A stretch of DNA of 64,000 nucleotides from an uncultured Alphaproteobacteria bacterium (GTDB taxonomy: Bacteria; Pseudomonadota; Alphaproteobacteria; HIMB59; GCA-002718135): assembly GCA_902522865.1 (NCBI GenBank), contig CABYXC010000007.1, positions 1 to 64,000 on the forward strand. The letters are read 5' to 3'. Below, one piece after another: positions 18,149 through 26,906 of this stretch (position 1 is the stretch's first letter; each line of letters opens with the position of its first letter). Position numbers and translations under genes: made by a program. The notes under the pieces were generated by a model. It was not told where the DNA came from. It saw nothing but the letters and a program-made list of their open reading frames with translations, and made no database searches.

Positions 18149-19006
18149 ATGAAGAAATATAAATCAGATTGGTATTTATATTATCTTATAAATATTACTT
18201 TAATAATTCTTGTTTCTTTTCCTATTTATTGGGCATTTGTTTCTTCAATAAAACCACCCAATGAACTAATAACGAGTACTCCAACATTCTTTCCAATAAA
18301 TCCAACATTTGAAAGTTATGAAAGAATTTGGAACTTAAAACCTACTAGCTCTATGGGTAATGTAAGATCTGCATTTACAAATAGTGCAATTGTATCAATT
18401 GGAACTGTAGTGCTGTCATCAATTGTTTCTACCTTGGCTGCATATGCTCTTACTATTTTAAGAACTCCATTTAGATATTTTATTTTTTTACTTATAATTA
18501 TGCCAATTTTAATACCTGGAATTTCTCTCTTAATACCTCTTTATAAATTAGTAAAAGAGCTTGGATTAATGAACTCATATTTAGGCTTAATCCTTATACA
18601 CTCCACAGGTATGCTGACATTAGGAGTTTTTTTAATGAGAAATGCTTTTATGAGTATACCAACATCTTTACGTGAAGTAGCTTTGTTAGAAGGTTCTAAT
18701 GAGTTACGTATTATGTTTACTGTTATGTTGCCATTAGCCATACCAGGTCTTTTAACGCTTATGGTTTTTGCTCTTTATGGTTCATGGAATGATTTTATTT
18801 TAGCTTTTCTCTTTGTAAATACTATCGATATGGAAATGTTGAATGTCTTCCTAATGAAATTAACATTTGCAGGATCTCAATTTGATACTTTTTGGGGGCT
18901 TTTAAATGCTGGAGCAATAATAAGTTTTGTACCAATTATAATATTCTATATTTTTCTTCAGCAATACTTTGTTAGAGGAGTAACTGGGAGTGCTGTAAAA
19001 GAGTAA
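18149..19006 (+). CDS. ABC sugar transporter permease, MalG type, paralogue 2
   Basis: A 285-residue six-helix permease very similar to the gene at 14196. It shares the KKYKSDWYLYYLIN start, the FPIYWAFVSSIKPPNELITS loop and the VRGVTGSAVKE end. The EAA loop LREVALLEGSNELRIMFTVMLPLAIPG is complete. The first periplasmic loop is shorter (LKPTSSMGNVRSA) than in paralogue 1. No MalF-type partner accompanies it. DNA similarity to paralogue 1 is obvious at the 3' end, suggesting fairly recent duplication across the GH127 gene. It probably forms alternative heterodimers with the MalF at 13317. Confidence 0.92.
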   Translation: MKKYKSDWYLYYLINITLIILVSFPIYWAFVSSIKPPNELITSTPTFFPINPTFESYERIWNLKPTSSMGNVRSAFTNSAIVSIGTVVLSSIVSTLAAYALTILRTPFRYFIFLLIIMPILIPGISLLIPLYKLVKELGLMNSYLGLILIHSTGMLTLGVFLMRNAFMSIPTSLREVALLEGSNELRIMFTVMLPLAIPGLLTLMVFALYGSWNDFILAFLFVNTIDMEMLNVFLMKLTFAGSQFDTFWGLLNAGAIISFVPIIIFYIFLQQYFVRGVTGSAVKE

Positions 19007-19007
19007 C

Positions 19008-19904
19008 ATGAAAAGGTATTCATCTGATTGGTATTGGTATTATGTTATTAACTATGCTTTAGTAGTTATAATATTATTCCCTATTTACTGGACTTTTATT
19101 TCTTCTGTTAAGGTTCCGGATGAATTAATTACAAGTAATCCAACTTTCTATCCTCATAATTGGACATGGGAGTATTATGATACCACATGGAACTTTGATG
19201 ATGAAATGCGTACTAAGTTACAAAAAAAAATATCCGGAAGTACAACAATAACAGCAGGTATTGAAAGAGCTTTTTTCAATAGTGGTATAGTCACATTAGG
19301 AACTATTGTTCTATCTTTAATTGTTTCAACACTGGCAGGTTATTCTTTAACCTTTTTTAGGATACCATTTAAAGAAGCAATATTTATTGCATTAATTTTA
19401 CCTATATTAATTCCTGCAGTTTCATTGATTATACCAATTTATAAATTATTAAAGTCTGTTGGTTTAACCGATACTCATATTGGATTAATATTTTTACACG
19501 CAACAGGTATGCTTCCTATTGGTGTTTTTATGATGAGAAATGCTTTTAGTAGTATTCCTTCATCATTGAGAGAAGTTGCTTTGTTGGAGGGAACTTCAGA
19601 ATTAAGAATCATGACTACAATAATGATACCTCTGGCAGTGCCAGGATTATTAACCGTAATGGTTTTTGCCTTATATATTTCATGGAATGATTACATCTTG
19701 GCTTTCATTTATATAAATAGTCCTGAAAATATTATGCTTAATACTACACTTGCAAAAATAGCACTTGGAGGTGCTAAATTTGAAATGAAATGGGGTAATT
19801 TAACAGCAGGTTCTATTATAAGTTTTATACCAATTATTATTATTTATTCAATTTTACAAAGGTACTTTATTAGAGGTATTACAGGAAGTGCTGTTAAAGA
19901 ATAA
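19008..19904 (+). CDS. ABC sugar transporter permease, MalG type, paralogue 3
   Basis: A 298-residue permease starting one base after the previous stop. The start KRYSSDWYWYYVINY is closest to paralogue 1, and the ending is IRGITGSAVKE. The EAA loop LREVALLEGTSELRIMTTIMIPLAVPG is intact. The helix 1-2 loop is again different (DDEMRTKLQKKISGSTT), so the four copies vary mostly in the segment facing the binding protein. It is transcribed with paralogues 2 and 4 without promoters between them, as spacings are 1 and 5 bases. Confidence 0.92.
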   Translation: MKRYSSDWYWYYVINYALVVIILFPIYWTFISSVKVPDELITSNPTFYPHNWTWEYYDTTWNFDDEMRTKLQKKISGSTTITAGIERAFFNSGIVTLGTIVLSLIVSTLAGYSLTFFRIPFKEAIFIALILPILIPAVSLIIPIYKLLKSVGLTDTHIGLIFLHATGMLPIGVFMMRNAFSSIPSSLREVALLEGTSELRIMTTIMIPLAVPGLLTVMVFALYISWNDYILAFIYINSPENIMLNTTLAKIALGGAKFEMKWGNLTAGSIISFIPIIIIYSILQRYFIRGITGSAVKE

Positions 19905-19909
19905 AAGTA

Positions 19910-20728
19910 ATGTCTTTTATTTATAGAGATAAGTTTTGGTACTACACGATTAATACTGTTTTATCTATTTTAATATTATTTCCTATTCTAATAATATTAA
20001 TACTTTCTTTTAAAACTACAACTGAAATTAGGTTTGAGAATTTTTTTAGTCAATTTACTTTTAATAATTTTTTTTCTATTTGGGATTTAGAAATAAGAAC
20101 TAATAAAAATACTTTCAAACAATCTTTGTTTAATAGTCTAGTTGTAACAAGTGGTACTGTAGTATTATCATTAATTATTAATGTTTTAGCTGGTTATGCC
20201 ATTTCATTACTAAAAATACCTTATAAAAATTTTATATTTATTTTATTAATTTTACCATTTTTAATTCCAGTTTATTCAATTATTATTCCTTTATATATTT
20301 TGCTCTATAAACTTAATCTAAATGATAATTATTTAGGTTTAATTATTATTTATACTATTTATGTTCTTCCAATTGGATTTTTTTTAATGTTCAATTCTTT
20401 TAATAGTATTCCAAAATCTTTACGTGAAGTGGCAATATTAAATGATAGTTCAGAAATTAAAATTCTTTTTTTAATTATGATTCCATTAGCTATCCCTGGC
20501 TTAATTACGCTAATTATATTTGCTATTTATGTTTCTTGGACAGATTATTTACTTGCATTTATAATTATGAACTCTGCTGATATGCAAATGTTAAATGTTA
20601 CTCTTTCCAAAATAGGTTTTAGGTCAATTTATCCATATGCCGGATATGTAATTTCTTACTTACCTTTCATGATTATTTTCATTTTACTTCAAAAATTTTA
20701 TTTTAAGAGTATAATTTCATCAACTTAA
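19910..20728 (+). CDS. ABC sugar transporter permease, MalG type, paralogue 4 (divergent)
   Basis: A 272-residue permease, the most divergent and shortest of the four MalG-type copies. It keeps the DKFWYYTINTVLSILILFP start and six helices. In the EAA loop (LREVAILNDSSEIKILFLIMIPLAIPG) the conserved LEG is replaced by LND, losing the invariant glycine at the ATPase contact. The GSAVKE tail of its paralogues is also missing. It is either a specialised subunit or a copy drifting towards loss of function. An alcohol dehydrogenase gene begins one base after its stop. Confidence 0.88.
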   Translation: MSFIYRDKFWYYTINTVLSILILFPILIILILSFKTTTEIRFENFFSQFTFNNFFSIWDLEIRTNKNTFKQSLFNSLVVTSGTVVLSLIINVLAGYAISLLKIPYKNFIFILLILPFLIPVYSIIIPLYILLYKLNLNDNYLGLIIIYTIYVLPIGFFLMFNSFNSIPKSLREVAILNDSSEIKILFLIMIPLAIPGLITLIIFAIYVSWTDYLLAFIIMNSADMQMLNVTLSKIGFRSIYPYAGYVISYLPFMIIFILLQKFYFKSIISST

Positions 20729-20729
20729 T

Positions 20730-21764
20730 ATGAAAAATGAATTTATGAATGTTCCAATCTTTACTGGAGAAGGTAAAGTACATTTTGAAGAAAGAAAAAT
20801 ACCTACACCAGGTGACAATCAGCTTTTAATTCAGGCAAAAGCAAATTTATTATGTGGATCTGATAGAAATCAATTTTACAATGGAAGCCCTCAATGTATT
20901 CCAGGTCATGAAGGAGCTGGAGTAATTGTAGATAAAGGAAAAAAAGCTAAATTTGATATTGGTATGAAAGGCGCTGTATACTTATATGATTATTGCCATA
21001 AATGTCGAAGTTGCCAATTAGGATTAACTAATCAATGTTTGCATAAAAACTGCGATTATGGCTTTAATGTTGATGGTGCTTTTTGTGAATATTACCTTGT
21101 AAATGATTATGTTTTTTTTCCTGTTGATGAAAGTGTTGATGTAATCAATGCAACATTGCTTTTAGACGTGATGGGTACTGGTGGTCATGCTACAAAAAGA
21201 GCACAATTAATTCATAAAGATATTCAATCAGTACTAATAAACGGCGCAGGACCTATCGGTCTTGGACTTTTAGCAATGAGTAAATTAACTTTTGCAAAAG
21301 ATTTACCTGTTTTAATAAATGATGTTAAATCATCTAGATTGCCATTAGCAGAAAAGATGGGTGGGTTACCTATAGACTTATCAAAACAATCTTTAGAAGA
21401 GGGTATGGAGCAACACGGAATTAAAAATCCTGATGTTGCTATTGATGCAACAGGTAAAGCTGTGGCTAGAAAAAATGCTCTTCAAGCTTTAGCTAAAAGG
21501 GGTGTGTTAGTTATGGTTGGTAATGGTGAAGGTTTGGAATTTGAACAATATCCAGATATGGGAGGTCCTGAAAGAAGCATTCTTGGTAGTGAATATTTTT
21601 CTTACAATGAGATGGAAGCAAATCATGAATTACTTAAAAATAATCAACAATATTTATCTCAAATAATTACACATCAATACAATATTGAAGATGTTCAAAA
21701 ATCTTACGAACATTTTTTCTCTACTGAATCTGATGCAGGTAAAATAGCAGTTGTTCATAATTAA
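20730..21764 (+). CDS. Zinc-dependent medium-chain dehydrogenase, candidate sugar dehydrogenase
   Basis: A 344-residue MDR-family dehydrogenase. Catalytic-zinc ligands are C42, H60 and E61 (GHEGAGVI), and the structural zinc uses C89, C92, C95 and C103. The nucleotide-binding turn is GAGPIG (172-177). Sorbitol/threonine dehydrogenase-type enzymes are the nearest relatives by shape. Placed in an arabinoside operon next to a Gfo/Idh enzyme, oxidation of the released pentose or a derived polyol is the best guess. It is transcribed directly after the fourth MalG gene. Confidence 0.88.
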   Translation: MKNEFMNVPIFTGEGKVHFEERKIPTPGDNQLLIQAKANLLCGSDRNQFYNGSPQCIPGHEGAGVIVDKGKKAKFDIGMKGAVYLYDYCHKCRSCQLGLTNQCLHKNCDYGFNVDGAFCEYYLVNDYVFFPVDESVDVINATLLLDVMGTGGHATKRAQLIHKDIQSVLINGAGPIGLGLLAMSKLTFAKDLPVLINDVKSSRLPLAEKMGGLPIDLSKQSLEEGMEQHGIKNPDVAIDATGKAVARKNALQALAKRGVLVMVGNGEGLEFEQYPDMGGPERSILGSEYFSYNEMEANHELLKNNQQYLSQIITHQYNIEDVQKSYEHFFSTESDAGKIAVVHN

Positions 21765-21767
21765 TTT

Positions 21768-22748
21768 ATGAAAAAAATTAAAGTTGCACTTATTGGAACA
21801 GGTAATTGGTGTTTACAACATTGTCGTATTCTTTCACAAAGCCCTCAAGTAGAATTCTGTGGTATTTTAGGAAGAAATAAAGAAAGAACAAAAAAAAGAG
21901 CCAAACTTTATGATGTTCCATATTATATTGATTTTAACGAACTAATAAAAAATCAAAAACCTGATTTAATAAATATAAGCCTTCCAAATGAACATCATTA
22001 CGACATGACAATGAAAGTGATTAAATCTAATACTCCTTTATTTGTTGAGAAGCCTCTTGTTTTTAAAATGAGTGAGGCAAATAAATTGTTATCCGAAGCT
22101 AAAAAAAGAAATCTCTTTTTTGGAATTAATTTTAATTGGCATTATTCTACACCAGTAAAAAAAGCAATTAAAGCAATTAAAAATAATCAGTTAGGAGAAA
22201 TTAATTTTATTACATGGAGATTTGGTGGGGGAGGAGGTGGAAAGAATTTAGATCCTAATGGAAACTTAATTGAAACTCAATGCCATGGATTTGATATGCT
22301 TGAATATTTAAATGGACCAATAAAATCAGTTCATTCATTTATGACAGATAAAACAAAAAAAGGCTTTAGTACGATGGTTGTATCAATGAATTTCAAAAAT
22401 AAGTCAATTGGAAGCTTGCTTGGATCATATGATACATCCTATCAATATCCTAATTCTCATTATGTTGAAATAAACGGTTCGAAGGGAAGAATTTTAATAG
22501 AAGATCAAGTACAAAAATATACATTTAATAAAAAGAATAGTGAAACCGCTGAAGTGTGGAAAGCTGGTTTTTTTAATGACTATGAGAGAGAGTTTTTACG
22601 AACTTTTGATGAGCATTATAAATTAGTAATTAAAAATTTTTCAAATGGTAAAGAGCCTCCCATTCATGCATATAAAGGAAAACGTGCATTGCAATTAGCT
22701 TTAGCGTGTATAAAGTCCTTTAAATTAAAGAAAAGCATTGAAGTATAA
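21768..22748 (+). CDS. Gfo/Idh/MocA-family oxidoreductase
   Basis: A 326-residue NAD(P)-dependent oxidoreductase. The N-terminal Rossmann fold starts KVALIGTGNWCLQH, followed by INISLPNEHHYD and the conserved lysine motif FVEKPLVF. The C-terminal beta-sheet domain contains the TQCHGFDMLEYL block, where the catalytic histidine usually sits. Members oxidise or epimerise sugars and inositols. With the preceding dehydrogenase it fits an oxidative pentose route, for instance arabinose to arabonolactone. The gene follows after 3 bases and is followed 3 bases later by the LacI regulator. Confidence 0.88.
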   Translation: MKKIKVALIGTGNWCLQHCRILSQSPQVEFCGILGRNKERTKKRAKLYDVPYYIDFNELIKNQKPDLINISLPNEHHYDMTMKVIKSNTPLFVEKPLVFKMSEANKLLSEAKKRNLFFGINFNWHYSTPVKKAIKAIKNNQLGEINFITWRFGGGGGGKNLDPNGNLIETQCHGFDMLEYLNGPIKSVHSFMTDKTKKGFSTMVVSMNFKNKSIGSLLGSYDTSYQYPNSHYVEINGSKGRILIEDQVQKYTFNKKNSETAEVWKAGFFNDYEREFLRTFDEHYKLVIKNFSNGKEPPIHAYKGKRALQLALACIKSFKLKKSIEV

Positions 22749-22751
22749 ATT

Positions 22752-23750
22752 TTGAAAAAAAAAATTACATTAAAAGAAATTGCTAAAAAATGTAAAGTTA
22801 GCACATCAACTGTTTCTTTTGTTATTAATAATAAAAATCGAAAAGGTATTTCCGAAACTACATGGTTTAAAATTGAAAATATTCTAAAAAAATATGGTTA
22901 TAAAAAAAATAAATCATCAAAACAACTAAAGAGAATAGTATTTTGTTTAGAAAGTAGCACACATTTAGCTACAACTAGATTTCTTCAAGGCATTGATAAT
23001 GATACTTTGTATAAAAATGAGTTTATTTTTTTATTTAATGCAATTTCTGAAAATTTAGATAATTTGAATAAAATTTATGAAAAATATAACCCTGATGGTA
23101 TTATCATATCTACAGGAAGAACCAGAAAAATTGAATTTGATATCTTAAAGTATAAAACTTCTAAGGTAGTTCTATTAAATTGTTATGCAGACAAATTCAA
23201 CGGTATATCAATTTTACCATCTGATTATAATAGTACAAAAAAAGTTATTAAATCTTTATTAGATGCCAACAAAAAAAATATAGCAATAATACTCGCAGAA
23301 AATTATTTTTGGCAAGGTTATGAAGATAGATTGTCAGGTTGGAGAGATGCTCATTTTGAAAAAAATGTTAAAATCAATTCTAAATTAATATGCCGTCCTA
23401 TTAAAAATAAAAAATATAAATCTGATTCTGAAATTGGATATGAATCTTTAAATAGATTAATAAAAAATAAAGTAAAAATAAATGCAATATTTGCAATGAA
23501 TGATTTTTTAGCAATGGGTTGTTATCAGGCAGCGAAAGAGAATAAATTAAATATACCTAAAAATTTTTCAATAATAGGTTATGATAATAGTACAACAGCA
23601 ATTAATCTTAAACCATCACTATCTTCAATTATGTTACCTATTCCAGAAATGACTTCAAAGGCTATTTATCATATATTAGATGATAAAAATTATGATGAAA
23701 ATTTCAAAATATTTGTTGATTGTGATTTAATAGAAAGAAATTCTTCATAA
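22752..23750 (+). CDS. LacI-family transcriptional regulator
   Basis: A 332-residue regulator with a LacI helix-turn-helix at residues 5-24 (TLKEIAKKCKVSTSTVSFVI), a hinge-like KKYGYKKN segment and a periplasmic-binding-protein-like effector domain. The start codon is TTG at 22752, the only one that includes the whole helix-turn-helix. It ends the first sugar operon, so it most likely senses a sugar released inside the cell and controls the two importers. Inverted repeats at 12038-12059 and 24610-24634 are candidate operators. The downstream PhyH gene is convergent after 5 bases. Confidence 0.9.
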   Translation: MKKKITLKEIAKKCKVSTSTVSFVINNKNRKGISETTWFKIENILKKYGYKKNKSSKQLKRIVFCLESSTHLATTRFLQGIDNDTLYKNEFIFLFNAISENLDNLNKIYEKYNPDGIIISTGRTRKIEFDILKYKTSKVVLLNCYADKFNGISILPSDYNSTKKVIKSLLDANKKNIAIILAENYFWQGYEDRLSGWRDAHFEKNVKINSKLICRPIKNKKYKSDSEIGYESLNRLIKNKVKINAIFAMNDFLAMGCYQAAKENKLNIPKNFSIIGYDNSTTAINLKPSLSSIMLPIPEMTSKAIYHILDDKNYDENFKIFVDCDLIERNSS

Positions 23751-23755
23751 AAATA

Positions 23756-24556
23756 TTATGATTTATATACAATTGTATTCATAGGATGATCAGCAATTTC
23801 TCCAGCCTTTCTTCCACCAAGAAATAATTCAGCATCACCTTTTCTATCTTTTGTATCAAGTTTACCGACACGAGATCCATCTGCATAGTAAGTAACAACC
23901 ATTGCTTCACGAATTTTATTTGATTTATTTAATCCAGCTCCGTGAATAGTCCATCCAAAATGAAAAGTACAATCACCAGCATCTATTGAATTTAATTCGA
24001 CAACTTCTAATTTTTTTTCTTCAATTATTTTATCATAATGATCTTCTGATTTTTCAGTTATTGATATACCCATTAAATCACCCATGTTGTGTGACTGTTT
24101 TACAAATCGCATAATACCCATGTCTTTATTACAATCAATTAAAGGCATCCATAATCCAATATGAAGATTTGTATCGAGTGGCCAAAAAAATTGATCCTGA
24201 TGCCAGTAGGATTTTGTATCTCCTGGATGTTTAAAAATTGCTTGTTCATGAAAAATTCGAACAGCATTAACCTTCATTAAATCAGCAGCAATTTTCCCTA
24301 AACGTTTTGATAAACAAAATTTTTCAACGCCTTTTGAATCATAGCGAATATTAAGTGCTTGATAAAAAGCACCACCAAATTCTTTATCTTTATTTTTATT
24401 TCTTTTTTCTGCTACTTTTTTTATTTCATCTCTATATTTAGAAATTTCATTCTTTGATAAAACATTTTTTAAAACTACAAACCCATTTTGCCAAAAAAAA
24501 TCAATTTTTTCTTTTTCTAAGTTATAATAACTATCGATATCAGGTAATTTTGTCAT
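23756..24556 (-). CDS. Phytanoyl-CoA dioxygenase (PhyH) family protein
   Basis: A 266-residue Fe(II)/2-oxoglutarate oxygenase. The iron site is H119 and D121 (WHQD) with distal H205 in GWTIHGAG, and R216 in KIREAMVV fits the 2-oxoglutarate contact. It is the only minus-strand gene within the arabinoside region, lying between two plus-strand operons and diverging from the second binding-protein gene. Substrate is unknown; carbohydrate or lipid hydroxylation are both possible, and its location suggests co-regulation with glycan use. Confidence 0.88.
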   Translation of the reverse strand: MTKLPDIDSYYNLEKEKIDFFWQNGFVVLKNVLSKNEISKYRDEIKKVAEKRNKNKDKEFGGAFYQALNIRYDSKGVEKFCLSKRLGKIAADLMKVNAVRIFHEQAIFKHPGDTKSYWHQDQFFWPLDTNLHIGLWMPLIDCNKDMGIMRFVKQSHNMGDLMGISITEKSEDHYDKIIEEKKLEVVELNSIDAGDCTFHFGWTIHGAGLNKSNKIREAMVVTYYADGSRVGKLDTKDRKGDAELFLGGRKAGEIADHPMNTIVYKS

Positions 24557-24609
24557 ATTTTATAAAAATTATAGTAAAAATTATTATAAAAAAATAAAAC
24601 AATTAACTT

Positions 24610-24634
24610 ATTGAAAAATAATAAATTTTTCAAT
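24610..24634. promoter_or_regulatory. Perfect 10-bp inverted repeat in the divergent PhyH / sugar-operon gap
   Basis: ATTGAAAAAT at 24610-24619 and ATTTTTCAAT at 24625-24634 are exact reverse complements with a 5-base spacer. The site lies in the 146-bp gap between the minus-strand PhyH gene and the second sugar-binding-protein gene, about 70 bases before the latter. It is the best palindrome in the region and a plausible operator for the LacI protein at 22752, or a short hairpin. It does not resemble the repeat at 12038 in sequence. Confidence 0.45.
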
Positions 24635-24702
24635 CTGATTACACTTGAAAAAGATAATTAAATGGTATTAAATTTTATTATTAAATAATTTTGGGAGGTA
24701 TT

Positions 24703-25965
24703 ATGAAAAATAAAATTATTTCTTTCTTCGCTGGAATAGTAATTTCCATTTACTCATTTGGTGCTTCTGCAGTTACTGAAGTTGTTTGGTGGGATTTTCT
24801 AGGTGGTGGAGATGGTGTTAGAATGAAACAAATGATTGATAATTTCAATGAAGCTCATCCTGATATCCAAATTAATGCTACAACTTTAGAATGGGGTGTT
24901 CCATTTTATACTAAAGTTCAAACATCTGCAGCTGTTGGAGAGCAACCTGATATTATGACTTATCATTTATCAAGATTCCCTCTAGCAGTACCTACTGGAG
25001 TGTTGAGACCAATAAGTGCTGAAGAACTAGCAAGTGTTGGAATTACAGCTGATAGATTTTTTCCTGCTAACTGGGAAGCAGCTAACTTTGGAGGTGCAAC
25101 GCATGGTGTTCCACTAGATATTCATGCTAACGTTATGTATTTTAATGCAGAAGTATTAGGTGAAGCTGGTTTACTTGATGAAAATGGTCATCCAACATTA
25201 TTAGACGGTGTAGACAATTTTATGAATGGTCTAGCTAAACTAGATGAAATGATGGAATTTCCAATTGGTTTCGCTTCTGATAATGGAGGTATGATTTGGA
25301 GATGGTGGTATTCGATCCTTAACATGATGGAAGGAGATTTTGTAGACGGAAGTAGTATTTGTCCTGGAGATAAATGTGAAAAATCTTTACAAATTTTAAT
25401 CGATCTTGTTGAAAAAGGATATATGCCAAGTAACGTCGATTACCAATCTGCAAAAGGTATGTTTATAAGTGGTGAGTCGGCAATTCACATCAACGGCGTA
25501 TGGGAAGTTCCTACTATGGTTGATTTAATGCGAAATAATGAATTAGGTTTCAAATTTGGTGTTGTAGATATGCCTCAAGTTGGTCCTAAAATGGCTACGT
25601 GGTCTGATTCGCATGCATTTGCTATTCCTCACAGTGATAAAAATCCAATATCCGATGAGAAACTGGAAGCAGTTTTAAAAGTTATGGGTTGGATGAGTGA
25701 TAATAGTCTCTTCTGGGGAACAGCTGGTCATATACCTGCGAATACAGAAGTTGTAGATAGTGTATTCTATAAAAATATGCAGCCAAATAGCACTTATGCT
25801 AATATTGGTGAAAATATGGTTGTAGATCCATTCTTACCTATCGCAGGTGTTGCTTCACCAACTTATGATGCTTTTAGTAACTATATTGCTCCGGCAGTTA
25901 ATGGTGAATTAAGTGCTGAAGAAGCAATTCAAATGATGAGAGATGATCTTGAAGCTCTAATGTAG
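24703..25965 (+). CDS. ABC sugar transporter periplasmic substrate-binding protein (second system)
   Basis: A 420-residue family 1 solute-binding protein. The ATG at 24703 follows a strong GGGAGG at 24693-24698; an upstream TTG would swallow that site. The signal peptide covers about residues 1-24, ending GASA before VTEVVWWDF. The mature part shows typical blocks such as TYHLSRFPLAVPTG and SGESAIHINGVWE. Two cysteines in SSICPGDKCEKS may form a disulfide. It opens the second sugar operon, followed by MalF, MalG, GH51, GH2 and a dihydrodipicolinate-synthase-like gene, with no ATPase of its own. Confidence 0.92.
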   Translation: MKNKIISFFAGIVISIYSFGASAVTEVVWWDFLGGGDGVRMKQMIDNFNEAHPDIQINATTLEWGVPFYTKVQTSAAVGEQPDIMTYHLSRFPLAVPTGVLRPISAEELASVGITADRFFPANWEAANFGGATHGVPLDIHANVMYFNAEVLGEAGLLDENGHPTLLDGVDNFMNGLAKLDEMMEFPIGFASDNGGMIWRWWYSILNMMEGDFVDGSSICPGDKCEKSLQILIDLVEKGYMPSNVDYQSAKGMFISGESAIHINGVWEVPTMVDLMRNNELGFKFGVVDMPQVGPKMATWSDSHAFAIPHSDKNPISDEKLEAVLKVMGWMSDNSLFWGTAGHIPANTEVVDSVFYKNMQPNSTYANIGENMVVDPFLPIAGVASPTYDAFSNYIAPAVNGELSAEEAIQMMRDDLEALM

Positions 25966-25987
25966 AGTTAAGATCTTTTTATAAAAC

Positions 25988-26014
25988 TAAGCTGCAGTAC
26001 TTTACTGCAGCTTA
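25988..26014 (+). terminator. Intra-operon stem-loop between binding-protein and permease genes
   Basis: A perfect 12-bp stem (25988-25999 with 26003-26014) and a 3-base loop CTT lies 22 bases after the binding-protein stop and 11 bases before the permease start. No U-run follows, so it is more likely an RNA-stabilising or partial-termination structure than a full terminator. Such hairpins usually let the binding protein be made in excess over the permeases. Confidence 0.8.
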
Positions 26015-26024
26015 AATTTAAAAT

Positions 26025-26906
26025 ATGAAAAAATATAGTAATTCAAATTTTTGGGGCCTCTTGCTTGCTTTCCCTTTTATATTTTTTTATGTTCTATTTT
26101 TACTTTATCCTACAATTTATACTTTATTATTCAGTTTCACTGACTCTCCTTTAATTGGATGGGGTAAGTGGGTAGGTTTAGAAAATTATATTAAGCTTTT
26201 TAATGATAAACTTTTTCTTAAATCATTAAAAAATACATTTGTTTTTGTTTTTTGGACAGTTGTGCCAAATACTTTAATTGGTCTGATGTGTGCAATGATG
26301 ATCAATAGACTTAAAAATCCTTATATTGCAGCATTTCTTTTAGCTTGTTTCTTTATACCACACATTTTACCTGTTACGGTAGTAACTCAAGTTTGGTCTT
26401 GGATGTTATCTAAACAATACGGAATTATTCAAGAATTCTTAGAATTTTTGGGTTATGCAAAAATTGCTTTTTTCAAGAAAAAACAATTTGCAATGCCAGC
26501 TGTAGCAATTGTAACAATTTGGTGGACCGTAGGTTTTAATATTTTATTATTTATTGCTGGTCTAAAATCGATTAATCCAGAAATTTACGAAGCATCCGAT
26601 TTGGATGGAGCAAATTCTTGGGCTAAGTTCAGATATATAACTTGGCCTTTAATTTGGCCTATCACAGCTCTTGTTTTAACATTGCAATTAATTTTTCAAC
26701 TTAAAATTTTTGATCAAATGTATTTATTAACTGCAGGCGGTCCATTTAATTCAACATTAGTTGTTTTACAATTAGTTTACAAACAAGGTTTTCAAATGAA
26801 TAGAGGAGGTTATGCTTCCGCTATAGCTATGGTACTTTTCTTAATAATTATAGTTGTGTCTATAATGCAATATTATGTTTTGAGAGATAAGGAAAAAGAT
26901 AAATAA
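26025..26906 (+). CDS. ABC sugar transporter permease, MalF type (second system)
   Basis: A 293-residue six-helix permease. It starts KKYSNSNFWGLLLAFPFIFFYVLFLLYP, and the periplasmic GWGKWVGLENYIKLF is typical of MalF/UgpA. The EAA loop is PEIYEASDLDGANSWAKFRYITWPLI with the glycine kept. The stop and the next start share one base (TAATG), indicating coupled translation with the MalG-type partner. The ATPase is presumably the MalK-type protein at 15132. Confidence 0.92.
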   Translation: MKKYSNSNFWGLLLAFPFIFFYVLFLLYPTIYTLLFSFTDSPLIGWGKWVGLENYIKLFNDKLFLKSLKNTFVFVFWTVVPNTLIGLMCAMMINRLKNPYIAAFLLACFFIPHILPVTVVTQVWSWMLSKQYGIIQEFLEFLGYAKIAFFKKKQFAMPAVAIVTIWWTVGFNILLFIAGLKSINPEIYEASDLDGANSWAKFRYITWPLIWPITALVLTLQLIFQLKIFDQMYLLTAGGPFNSTLVVLQLVYKQGFQMNRGGYASAIAMVLFLIIIVVSIMQYYVLRDKEKDK

